NCBI GenBank assembly: GCA_963818855.1
Contig: CAWFUH010000004.1
Coordinates: forward strand, 62,001 to 126,000
DNA from: Bog-159 sp963818855
Lineage (GTDB): Bacteria > Acidobacteriota > Terriglobia > Bryobacterales > Bryobacteraceae
Direction of reading: 5' to 3'
Length of the DNA stretch: 64,000 nucleotides
Below the pieces are notes generated by a model, which saw nothing but the letters and a program-made list of their open reading frames with translations, was not told the origin of the DNA and did not search any database. Of this stretch, positions 1 to 7,341 are shown piece by piece. Within the stretch, counting starts at the first letter, position 1; every line of letters starts with the position of its first letter. Position numbers and translations under genes: made by a program.

Positions 1-171
1 GATGAAGTGGATAAAGAGGTAGATCGCATCGCCAGGCAGCAGCGCGAGCCCTTCGCCGCGGTGCGCTTGCGGTTTGAGAAGGATGGAACGCTGGGCCGCA
101 TCGCCTCGCATATTCAGACGGAGAAGACGCTGAATTTCCTGTTCGAGCATGCCGGGAAGACCGAGGAATAA
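1..171 (+). CDS. tig: Trigger factor, C-terminal end (partial)
   Basis: The window opens inside a gene; the first frame is open for 56 codons to a TAA. The fragment is highly charged and helical, running from DEVDKEVDRIA through LRFEKDGTLGRIASHI to TEKTLNFLFEHA. This resembles the C-terminal helical arm of trigger factor, the ribosome-bound chaperone and prolyl isomerase, whose last residues typically read like rekvldFLlenA. The catalytic and ribosome-binding domains lie outside the window, so the call rests on this tail only. A SurA- or PpiC-like chaperone tail is the main alternative. Confidence 0.6.
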   Translation, partial: DEVDKEVDRIARQQREPFAAVRLRFEKDGTLGRIASHIQTEKTLNFLFEHAGKTEE

Positions 172-201
172 AGACGGGTTTTGGGAAAGAGGAGGGACGC
201 C

Positions 202-561
202 ATGAAGTGGCTACTGTGTTTGATGGCGCTGGGCGCGCTCACCGCTTCTGCCGCGGACATCAGCGGAAACTGGAAGGGAACCGCCGATACGCCCAACGGC
301 ACCGTGGAGCGAACGTTCGTTTTCAAGGTGGACGGCCATAAACTGACCGGGGAAACCACCAGCAACATGTTTGGCAAGTCCACCATTGAAGATGGCCAGG
401 TGGACGGCGACAATGTTACGTTCAGCATCACCGTGAACGTACAGGGTAACGAGGGAAAGGTCACTTACAAGGGCAAAGTAGAGGGCGACACGATCAAGTT
501 CACCGTGGAAGTGCAGTCCCTCGGGACGAGCCTGGAGCTGATCGCCAAGCGCGTGCCATAA
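202..561 (+). CDS. Small exported lipocalin-like hypothetical protein
   Basis: A 119-residue protein. I start it at the ATG at 202, not the in-frame TTG at 181, because GGAGGG at 191-196 is a well-placed ribosome binding site and the product then begins directly with a signal peptide (MKWLLCLMALGALTASA). The mature part alternates short beta strands: ISGNWKGTADT, then FVFKVDGHKLTGETTS, then GDNVTFSITV. This is the pattern of a small beta-barrel often found in acidobacterial exported proteins. It probably works outside the cytoplasm. The same W-G-x-W/strand pattern recurs at the C-terminus of the neighbouring minus-strand gene. No enzymatic motif is visible and the function is unknown. Confidence 0.7.
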   Translation: MKWLLCLMALGALTASAADISGNWKGTADTPNGTVERTFVFKVDGHKLTGETTSNMFGKSTIEDGQVDGDNVTFSITVNVQGNEGKVTYKGKVEGDTIKFTVEVQSLGTSLELIAKRVP

Positions 562-573
562 GCTTGGGCGCGC

Positions 574-1605
574 TTACTCCTTCCGCTTCGCCACCCATGC
601 GCCATCGGACCGTCCTTCTACGCGCATCCGTCCCTTGCCGGAATCGCCGTCAATCCAACCGGTCAGGAACGCATTCACCGGCCCCGGAGCTCCGTTACCG
701 CTTTCCTTCGGCCACTCACCCGCGAACGAGAGCTCCACGTATCCGTTCCGCCAGGTGCCGGTTATGGCGCGGTCCTCGCCCAGCGGGCCGGACCATGTTC
801 CGGTCACTTTGTTTCCGTCGCGGTGCAATTGCATCAACGCCTCCATCCCGCCTGCGTCGCTTGCATACCGCATCGCCCACGAACCTGCCACGTCGGATCC
901 GTTCTTCAAGTTCTGCGGCGCGGCCGGCGTAATCCGCACGTTGGAAAAATATGCCTCCTCGCCGGTGAAGCCCCACAGCCCGACGGCGCCGTGCAAATCC
1001 TCGCCCTTCAGCCCATCCACCACCAGGCTCGGCTTGGACGATCCGTTCAGATAGAGTTTCGCGGCGCGGCCCGCCACCTCGATCCGCACTTTGGTCCAGG
1101 TTTCCATTGCCAGTTCGGCATGAGACTCATAAACCCACGGCCATTCCCGCCGCAGGCGATACCAGCCGAAGTCCGGCTCCGAAACGTACTGTACAGCATG
1201 GTTCCGCATTGCCTGATCCGCGGCATCCGAGTTTCCGGGCCTCACGTAGAATAATTCGTAATGCGATGCATCCGGCCGGACGCGGAAGGCAATCCCGATA
1301 AAGCCCGGATACCTGATACCCGGCGGCACGGTGACCTTCAGCGCGATATCCGCCTCGATCGCGCCATCCTGGAAATCGGTTCCCGGCAGCAGCGCAAGGC
1401 CGTCGCGATCGCCCCCTTCGACGGTCATCCGGACGGATTCGCGCCCCAGATATGTCACCGCTTCTGTCTTCGCCTTCGGCGCAATCAGACCGGCCGTATC
1501 GCGCAGGGGAAAGGTCTGCACCCGTGCGGGTGTCTCTGCAAAAAGGCAACTGGCCGCCCATACGGTTGCAGCGCTGTAATTCCACCAATGCTTCAGCATG
1601 ATCAT
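574..1605 (-). CDS. Exported concanavalin-A-like lectin/glucanase-fold protein with C-terminal beta-barrel
   Basis: A 343-residue protein. I start at the ATG at 1605 (or 1599); the longer open frame to 1728 puts a basic, non-hydrophobic stretch before the signal sequence MLKHWWNYSAATVWAASCLFA. Residues about 35-230 resemble a LamG/DUF1080-type jelly roll: FQDGAIEADIALKV, GIAFRVRPDASHYELFYVRPG, WTKVRIEVAGRAAKLYLNG, and GAVGLWGFTGEEAYFSNVRI. The last 100 residues form a separate lipocalin-like segment (VAGSWAMRY, KVTGTWSGPLGEDRAITGTW) resembling the small protein at 202-561. The two genes converge with 12 bp between their stops. Binding of a carbohydrate or lipid outside the cell is plausible; no catalytic residues were identified. 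Confidence 0.65.
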   Translation of the reverse strand: MIMLKHWWNYSAATVWAASCLFAETPARVQTFPLRDTAGLIAPKAKTEAVTYLGRESVRMTVEGGDRDGLALLPGTDFQDGAIEADIALKVTVPPGIRYPGFIGIAFRVRPDASHYELFYVRPGNSDAADQAMRNHAVQYVSEPDFGWYRLRREWPWVYESHAELAMETWTKVRIEVAGRAAKLYLNGSSKPSLVVDGLKGEDLHGAVGLWGFTGEEAYFSNVRITPAAPQNLKNGSDVAGSWAMRYASDAGGMEALMQLHRDGNKVTGTWSGPLGEDRAITGTWRNGYVELSFAGEWPKESGNGAPGPVNAFLTGWIDGDSGKGRMRVEGRSDGAWVAKRKE

Positions 1606-1812
1606 GAGACGACCGCGGGCAAATGTAACGCCAAATGCGGACTTTGAATAGGGGCGATTTATTTCGCTCAAGGCTGGCGGTCTGTGTGCGATTCTGGGAG
1701 GCGCTGCCCGAAAACGGACGTTCGACAAGCCCGACTGCTAACCTCCTGGTTTTCTGCCGTCACGATAGAATGAAAAAGTCGCCGTAGCCCCAAAAAAGAG
1801 GAGCTTGGTAGC

Positions 1813-2352
1813 ATGGTGCGAATTGGCCACAGACTCTTTATCGTTCTCTGTTTGTCCGCCGGGGCGATAACTGTTTCAGCCCAGGACCGCAAGGCCCTCA
1901 CGGCGATTCCTCCGGGAGGTTTTCAGTTTGCGGGCACTTGGGACTGTACCGGCGCGATGGGCAATGGCAAGCCGCACAGATCGACATTCACCGGCAATGT
2001 GATACTCGGCGGAAAATGGCTGGAACTTACTGAGCAGGACCTCGAGCCCGCCACCGGCTATCTGGCGAAGTATCTGATAGGCTATGACTCACAGCAGAAA
2101 CGCCTGGTGGAGTTCGATGCCAACAACTTCGGCGCGGCCACTTACTCTAGCGTCGATGGCTGGGTGGACGGCGTGCTCACCATGACGTCCCGAGTGACTG
2201 ATGACCCGAAGGCCCCCTATGCGGCGAACCGCTTTCTTTACGCCATCGCATCCGCGGACACCTTTACCATGGATTGGCAGATCAGCAAGACCTCTACCGT
2301 GAATTGGACTCGTGGCGATCATCTGGTTTGCAAGCGCGATAATCCGCGCTGA
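1813..2352 (+). CDS. Exported hypothetical protein, DUF1579-like
   Basis: A 179-residue protein with a signal peptide (RLFIVLCLSAGAITVSAQ). The mature part reads as a beta-rich ligand-binding fold: FQFAGTWDCTGAMGNGKPHRSTFTG, LGGKWLELTEQD, KYLIGYDSQQKRLVEFDANN, GWVDGVLTMTSRV. The G-x-W at the start followed by strands resembles the DUF1579/lipocalin-like families. Two cysteines (in WDCTG and LVCKR) could form a disulphide after export. A GAGGAG-like site about 12 bases upstream supports the ATG at 1813. Single gene; function unknown. Confidence 0.65.
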   Translation: MVRIGHRLFIVLCLSAGAITVSAQDRKALTAIPPGGFQFAGTWDCTGAMGNGKPHRSTFTGNVILGGKWLELTEQDLEPATGYLAKYLIGYDSQQKRLVEFDANNFGAATYSSVDGWVDGVLTMTSRVTDDPKAPYAANRFLYAIASADTFTMDWQISKTSTVNWTRGDHLVCKRDNPR

Positions 2353-2475
2353 GATTTGTTATGAAGCACTTCGTGCTGAGGAAGTAGATCAGGGTGGCCG
2401 TCGAGAATAGTGTCACCTCACGAAAATCGCGCCACCCGAATGGCTACCTTCGTAGTTCACAACTGGAGAATCAAC

Positions 2476-3036
2476 ATGAAAAGTCTGGACTCAATGTTAG
2501 AACGCAACAAGAACTTTGCTGCTCGGCAGTCTGCTGCGGGCACACTATTGCCCTCGCTTCCACGCTCATTACCCAATGTGAAGGCAGTGATCATCGGTTG
2601 CGCGGATATGCGCGTCGATCCTGCTCATGTCCTTGGAATTAGACCGGGCGAGGCCGTCATCATGCGGAACATCGGCGGGCGAATAACCCCAGGGTTATTG
2701 GAGCAGTTGGGTCTACTCGGACGAATCGGTCAGGTTGCCGGAGAGATTCCTGGAGGAGGAGGCGAGTTTCACCTCATCGTACTTCAGCACACCGATTGCG
2801 GCATCACGCGCCTCGCCGGCGACCCGGCACTGCTGGCGCGCTATTTTCAAATCCAGGAACCGGAACTCAAGGCCAAATCGATCTCCGATCCTCGCACGGC
2901 GGTTGCAGTCGACGTCGCTGCGCTCCGGGCGGTTCCGGCATTGCCGGGCGACTGGCTTATCTCCGGCCTCATCTATGACGTGGCGACCGGGCTTGTTGAA
3001 ATCGTCGTACCGCCAGCGCCGATTCGTACTACGTAA
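2476..3036 (+). CDS. Beta-class carbonic anhydrase-like protein
   Basis: A 186-residue protein. I chose the ATG at 2476, preceded by CTGGAG; the frame extends upstream to 2410 but that part has no family character. The beta-carbonic anhydrase signature is present: Cys42-x-Asp44-x-Arg46 (CADMRVD) and His105-x-x-Cys108 (HTDC), giving the zinc ligands and the Asp/Arg dyad. The family hydrates CO2 to bicarbonate in the cytoplasm. RNIGGRITPG and a terminal SGLIYDVATGLVEIV strand also fit. The usual SR in CxDSR is MR here. Clade assignment and activity are unproven. It borders the decayed block that starts about 130 bases downstream. Confidence 0.85.
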   Translation: MKSLDSMLERNKNFAARQSAAGTLLPSLPRSLPNVKAVIIGCADMRVDPAHVLGIRPGEAVIMRNIGGRITPGLLEQLGLLGRIGQVAGEIPGGGGEFHLIVLQHTDCGITRLAGDPALLARYFQIQEPELKAKSISDPRTAVAVDVAALRAVPALPGDWLISGLIYDVATGLVEIVVPPAPIRTT

Positions 3037-3169
3037 ATCCCGGGCGCGAGAGTTAAGGCCGAAATCCCTTTGCGCGTTTCGTTCGACGACATGACGTGAC
3101 GCCTGGGCAATACCGAGCCTTCCTTAAATAAGGTCGCAATAGTGTCCGCGACTCGGAGATTGGAGAATC

Positions 3170-3885
3170 ATGAGCGCTAGTCACAGCGGCAGTTAGTGTG
3201 TAGAGGCATTGTCGTCGACGCACTCGACGTTCGGCTGTTTTGTGTTTCCAAGGCAAGATCAAATCGATTTCACTGGGCCCTTCGAGGTGCTGTCTCGCAT
3301 ACCAAATTCCACGGTTCATGTCATTGCAAAAACGAAGAATTCGTTCGCGATGTGAAGGGGTTGATTCTGACGCCGGAGATAAGCCTCGCCGATGCTCCTC
3401 CACTCGATTTGCTGCTTGTTCCTGGCGGTTTAGGGCAGCAGGCGCTCATGGAAGATCAGGAGATTCTTTGTTTTATTAATAACCAAGCCGATTCCGGGAA
3501 GTATCTCCTATCGGTCTGCACCGGTGCCCTACTCTGCGGTTCTGCTGGCGTCCTAAGAGGCCGGCGGGCCACGACCCACTGGGCTGCATGGGATCTACTT
3601 CATTATTACGGGGCGATCCCGACCAAGGCGCGTGTTGTCGTGGACGGGAACTACCTCGGCACGGCTGGCGTCACTGCGGGCCTCGATGGGTCGCTCAAAA
3701 TCGCTTCTATACTTCGGGGTGACGTGGTCGCCGAGGAAATTCAGTTGGACATCGAGTACGCCCCGGGCCCACTCCACAGCGGCACGCCCGAGACTGCGCC
3801 CGCCGAGGTCGTCCAGGCATTCTTTGCACGCGACGAAACTCGGAACAACGGAATGAGGAGGGAGAATTCGATGAGAAAACCTTAA
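3170..3885 (+). pseudogene. DJ-1/PfpI family gene, frameshifted
   Basis: The coding signal is split between frames. In the frame of position 3245 one reads FPRQDQIDFTGPFEVLSRIP and then STVHVIAKTKNSF, the normal N-terminus of a DJ-1/PfpI (isonitrile hydratase-like) protein. Near 3340-3350 the homology moves to the frame of position 3196: GLILTPEISLADAPPLDLLLVPGG, SVCTGALLCGSAGVLRGRRATTHW, to the stop at 3885. The nucleophile Cys (VCTGA) survives in the second part. The likely original start is ATG 3170 after TTGGAGAATC, but an in-frame TAG at 3194 interrupts it, so at least two lesions exist. Family members are class I glutamine-amidotransferase-like hydratases or chaperones. Sequencing errors are an alternative explanation. 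Confidence 0.8.
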
Positions 3886-3929
3886 GGCCGATTTTAGCGG
3901 GAGAATCGTGGCGACAATTCGGGAGATAG

Positions 3930-4461
3930 ACAAGCAAATTTTCGCCTTGACGGCGTTGGAACGCGTTGGGTACCTGACGATATCGGGCCGATGATCGCCG
4001 CGTCCATCTGGTACGACTCGCGCACTTGGGGTTGAACCAGACGCTCGCGGGCCTGAACTTTTAGCCGAAGGCGGTGTTCTTCACGCATCTCCACCCCGAC
4101 CATACCGGGGGCGTTCCCGTCGCGAGCCGGTTCCCCGCCAACGCGAAGTTTCTCAGCATCGATTTCCTGGTCGCGCCTTCCATGCCTCTCCTCGGGCCGT
4201 GTGTAGATCTGCTTGGTGATGGATCCTTTTGGGCCATCTCCGCGCCCGTCATACCGACGACGACATGGCGTTTCTAATCAACAGCGCATGGCCAACTCTA
4301 CTGACCGGCGATGCAAGCCACTTCGCCCGGGCTTTCAAGACCGGCGTCGGCCGACGTGGCTGGAATGATGCCGGAACCGCTCGCGGCCGCGTAAGCCGCG
4401 AACGGTTGGGCGCTTCGCGAGAGGTTATCCGAGCGTAAAACTCATATACGGACACGAATGA
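3930..4461 (+). pseudogene. Metallo-beta-lactamase-fold hydrolase, multiply frameshifted
   Basis: Family pieces appear in order but in different frames: RLDGVGTRWVPDDIGPMIAAS near 3940-4030, FFTHLHPDHTGGVPVASRF with the HxHxDH metal motif at 4077-4133, MPLLGPCVDLLGDGSFWAIS near 4180-4245, FLINSAWPTLLTGDASHFA near 4265-4330, and a tail RGYPSVKLIYGHE ending at the TGA at 4459-4461. Intact relatives of this MBL type join these segments in one frame and contain more sequence between HPDHTGG and the LLGDGSFW strand, so a small deletion is also likely. The IS1380 element begins 10 bases after the stop. The gene is non-functional as read. Confidence 0.75.
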
Positions 4462-4466
4462 GTCGT

Positions 4467-4471
4467 TTCTA
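4467..4471. repeat. Target-site duplication, left copy
   Basis: TTCTA immediately before the left inverted repeat of the IS; the same five bases occur at 6279-6283 after the right end. Confidence 0.8.
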
Positions 4472-4535
4472 CCTGGATTATGCACAGAGCCTGAGTCGGC
4501 ACTGCCCATCTGAGGCGTGATGCCATTTGGGACTC

Positions 4536-4598
4536 CTGAGAATCCTGCGTTAAAACAGTAGGTCCGCGGAGTTCGCAGCTTCGCGGACCGATTCTCAG
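4536..4598 (+). promoter_or_regulatory. Nested inverted repeats in the transposase leader
   Basis: Two nested stems lie just before the transposase ATG at 4610. The outer arms are CTGAGAATC (4536-4544) and GATTCTCAG (4590-4598); the inner arms are GGTCCGCG (4561-4568) and CGCGGACC (4582-4589). Both pairings are perfect. In other insertion sequences such structures hide the start from read-through transcripts or stop incoming transcription; that role is inferred here. Confidence 0.55.
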
Positions 4599-4609
4599 AA
4601 GCCACCCAA

Positions 4610-6064
4610 ATGGTTAACGAACAAGAACAGAATAGCGGCCGAAGGCCCTCCAAGCAAGGGGTACGTGATGTTGCTCCGGAGCCCAATAAAATCAATGCTT
4701 GCACGCCGTATGACTTCAACGGCAAGAATCTGACTCCCTACGGCGGGCTACTGCCGGTGATCACCATGCTGGAGAAACTCGGATTCCAGTCCCTGGTGGA
4801 ACAGACGGTGACCTCGAACCGGATTCCCCGTGCCATGGACCTGTACCGTTTCGTGCTGGGTATCGTGCTTGGCCTCTACATCGGCTTTGCACGGCTGAAC
4901 CAGTTGCGCTTCATCGCCCGCGACCCCATCCTGACGGGCATTCTCAAAGTCACCAAGTTGCCGGTGCAGTCCACCTTCTGGAGATTCGTCAACGCGCTGC
5001 ATCGCAATGTCGCCCGGCAGATGCTGGTCATCATGCGGACCATGCGCGAACGAGTCTGGGAGGCCGCCAACGTGAAACTGGAGGTCGTCACCATCGACAC
5101 CGACACGACGGTGCACACGCTGTATGGCCAACAAATGGGCGGACGCAAAGGCTACAACCCGCAGCACAAAGGCAAGAAGAGCTATCAACCAATTCTGACA
5201 TTCCTCGCCGAGACGCGAGAATACGTGTGGGGCGAATTGCGCAATGGCGACCGCCCTACCGGCAAACAGATCCACGATCATCTGCGGAATGTCCGGGCGG
5301 CGCTGCCGCCCAGCGTGAAGCAGATCTATGGCCGGGCCGATTCGGGTTTTTACTGCCGGGAAGCCGTCGAGGCGTATGAAGGAATTGACTCCCGGTTTGT
5401 GATTTGTGCACGCAAGACGTCCCGGTTGGTCGAAGAACTACGCCAAGCCCAGTGGAAGCCTTCGCCCAAAACCGATGCCGACGCGGAATGCGAATTCCGT
5501 TACCAGCCAGACGGATGGAACAAGTCGTATCGGTTCGTGGCCCTACGCCAGCAAAAGCCACGCGCAGAACTGGAAGCCGAGGAAACCGAGCAATACCAGT
5601 GGTTCGAAACCAGCCAGTACAAGTACCGGGTCTTCGTGACCGACATGAGCGATCCGATCTATTTCGTGGTCTGGTTTTATGGCCAGCGCGGGGGCGCCGA
5701 AAACCTGATCAAAGAGGCTAACAACGATGCCGGGCTGGCGGCGCATCCGTCCCACCGCTTTGATGTGAACGGCAATCACTTCCAACTGGCCATGCTGGCG
5801 TACAACCTGAACTGCTGGCTGATGCTGTTCAACCGCGAGCCGCAGGCGGACGCCACGGAACTGAGACACGCGACACTGGCGACCGCGCGGCTTCGGTTCC
5901 TGTTCGTGGCCGCCAAGATCTGGCGTCACGCCGGGCGCACTGGAGTGAGCTACAGCGATCACTACGAGGAGAAGGGCGTGTTCGAACGGTTGATGGATCG
6001 TTTGCGAAAGATTGCGCCGCGCGCCGGGAGATACGCACCAGTGATGCTGCCAGCCCTGCGCTGA
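4610..6064 (+). CDS. IS1380-family transposase
   Basis: A 484-residue DDE transposase, full length for IS1380. The N-terminal half carries helical DNA-binding sequence (PRAMDLYRFVLGIVLGLYIGFARLNQLR). Catalytic candidates are the Asp in VVTIDTDTTVHTLYG (about residue 165), the Asp in YGRADSGFYCREAV (about residue 246) and the Glu in QRGGAENLIKEANND (about residue 365). The C-terminal AYNLNCWLMLFNRE is typical of the family. The ATG at 4610 lies right after a nested stem-loop and has no strong ribosome binding site, consistent with low expression. The gene is intact although both flanking genes are wrecked. Confidence 0.9.
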   Translation: MVNEQEQNSGRRPSKQGVRDVAPEPNKINACTPYDFNGKNLTPYGGLLPVITMLEKLGFQSLVEQTVTSNRIPRAMDLYRFVLGIVLGLYIGFARLNQLRFIARDPILTGILKVTKLPVQSTFWRFVNALHRNVARQMLVIMRTMRERVWEAANVKLEVVTIDTDTTVHTLYGQQMGGRKGYNPQHKGKKSYQPILTFLAETREYVWGELRNGDRPTGKQIHDHLRNVRAALPPSVKQIYGRADSGFYCREAVEAYEGIDSRFVICARKTSRLVEELRQAQWKPSPKTDADAECEFRYQPDGWNKSYRFVALRQQKPRAELEAEETEQYQWFETSQYKYRVFVTDMSDPIYFVVWFYGQRGGAENLIKEANNDAGLAAHPSHRFDVNGNHFQLAMLAYNLNCWLMLFNREPQADATELRHATLATARLRFLFVAAKIWRHAGRTGVSYSDHYEEKGVFERLMDRLRKIAPRAGRYAPVMLPALR

Positions 6065-6069
6065 ACAGA

Positions 6070-6123
6070 CTTGCCGCCGGGTCTCCGCGCGCCGTGCATA
6101 GAAACTTATGCACTGGCGGCAAG
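6070..6123 (+). terminator. Hairpin after the transposase gene
   Basis: Seven bases after the transposase stop, CTTGCCGCC (6070-6078) pairs with GGCGGCAAG (6115-6123), and inside it GTGCATA pairs with TATGCAC around a short loop. There is no T-run, so it may be a structural or recombination element rather than a classical terminator. Confidence 0.45.
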
Positions 6124-6278
6124 CTCAACGAAGCACGTAACTTCGGAGCGGGCCTTGGCGGGACTGGATTCTCGGGAGGACGATGAACTAGCGGAAATCG
6201 AACTGACCTACTCACTTCTGGATGACATCAACCAAGCGCGGCCGGCGCTCGGAAGGCCCGCCGTGTGCATAATCTAGG

Positions 6279-6283
6279 TTCTA
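6279..6283. repeat. Target-site duplication, right copy
   Basis: TTCTA immediately after the right inverted repeat, matching 4467-4471. Confidence 0.8.
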
Positions 6284-6360
6284 ACTTGCACGGCGGCTTC
6301 ACGGACCTACGAAGGTTCGGAATGACCGTAATGGAAACACCGCGAAATCTGGAGGTCGAA

Positions 6361-7244
6361 TGACGACGATGACAACGATCCTTGGCGCCCGCGGCCCGAT
6401 CGGAACTGAACTCGCCAAGATCCTGGCGGGCAGAAAGAGGCCGTTCCGATTGGTGGGCCGCAAACCTGAGACCAGTCGCCGGAGGGGCATTGTTCCGAGC
6501 AGACCTTGCCGATAGGGAGCAAACCATCCGGGCAGTCGCCGGCTCGACGGCGGTGCACCTGATCGCCGGTCTCAAATATAACCTTCGGGTTTGGCAGGAA
6601 CTCTGGCCACGGATCATGGCTAATACCATCGAAGCCTGCAAACGGGCGGAGGCGAAGCTGATTTTCTTCGATAAACGTCCACATGTATGGCAAGGTCGCG
6701 GGCCCGATGACGGAAAACACTCCGTACGCTCCCTGCTCGAAGAAGGGAGAGATCCGCGCAAAGATCGCAACTGCCCTGCTGAATGGGGCGCAGGCTGGCT
6801 GTCTGAGCGCAATGATCGCGCGCTCAGCAGATTTCTACGGACCCGATCCCCAAAACGCGTACCGAACGTTCTGGTCGTTGAACCTTTTTGCGAAAGGGGC
6901 AAAAGCATCGTGGTTGGTCAATGCAGCAGTACCTCACTCGCTGACCTCACTCCTGACCCAGCGCGCAGCGGGGCAATTGCTGGCGGACCAGGAGTCAGCG
7001 TGAAACCAGGTGTGGCATCTGCCGACGGCGCCCAATCCACCAACCGTTAGAGAGTTTATCGCTATGGCCGCAAGTGAATTCGGAGTGGCCCCCAAATATC
7101 GGGTTCTGAACAGGCCAATGCTTCGACTGGCCGGTTGGTTCAACCCCCCAAGTCCGCGAGTCGTACGAGATGCTGTATCAGAACGATTCTCCCCACCTGG
7201 TCGACTCGACAAAGTTCGCGAACGAATTCGAACTGGCTGGATAA
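6361..7244 (+). pseudogene. NAD(P)-dependent epimerase/reductase gene, multiply frameshifted
   Basis: It starts with MTTMTTILGARGPIGTELAKIL at 6361, a Rossmann glycine motif (GARGPIG). The reading then moves between frames: RADLADREQTIRAVAGSTAV and NLRVWQELWPRIMANTIEAC near 6495-6650, MYGKVAGPMTENTPYAPCSKKG near 6683, SADFYGPDPQNAYRTFWSLN near 6829, NPPTVREFIAMAASEFGVAP near 7035, and finally RESYEMLYQNDSPHLVDSTK to a TAA at 7242-7244. At least four indels are needed to connect these pieces. Intact relatives are extended short-chain dehydrogenase-like nucleotide-sugar epimerases or reductases acting in the cytoplasm. No single open frame could make the protein. Confidence 0.8.
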
Positions 7245-7341
7245 GGGCGAACTGTCGCGCATCGTGCGTGCGCCGGAAGAGCTGAGTTGAGCGGGGCAGG
7301 CGTGCAATTGGTGAGACCTGCCCCACTACTACCGCCGACCG

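Larger units (their letters stand above)
4472..6278 (+). mobile_element. Complete IS1380-family insertion sequence
   Basis: The boundaries come from the sequence. The left end CCTGGATTATGCACA (4472-4486) and the right end TGTGCATAATCTAGG (6264-6278) are inverted copies matching at 14 of 15 positions. The pentanucleotide TTCTA lies directly outside each end (4467-4471 and 6279-6283), as expected for a target-site duplication. The element is 1807 bp with one transposase gene. CCT-starting ends and 4-5 bp duplications are typical of IS1380. It sits between two decayed genes and may be the most recent event in the block, because its transposase is intact. Confidence 0.9.
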
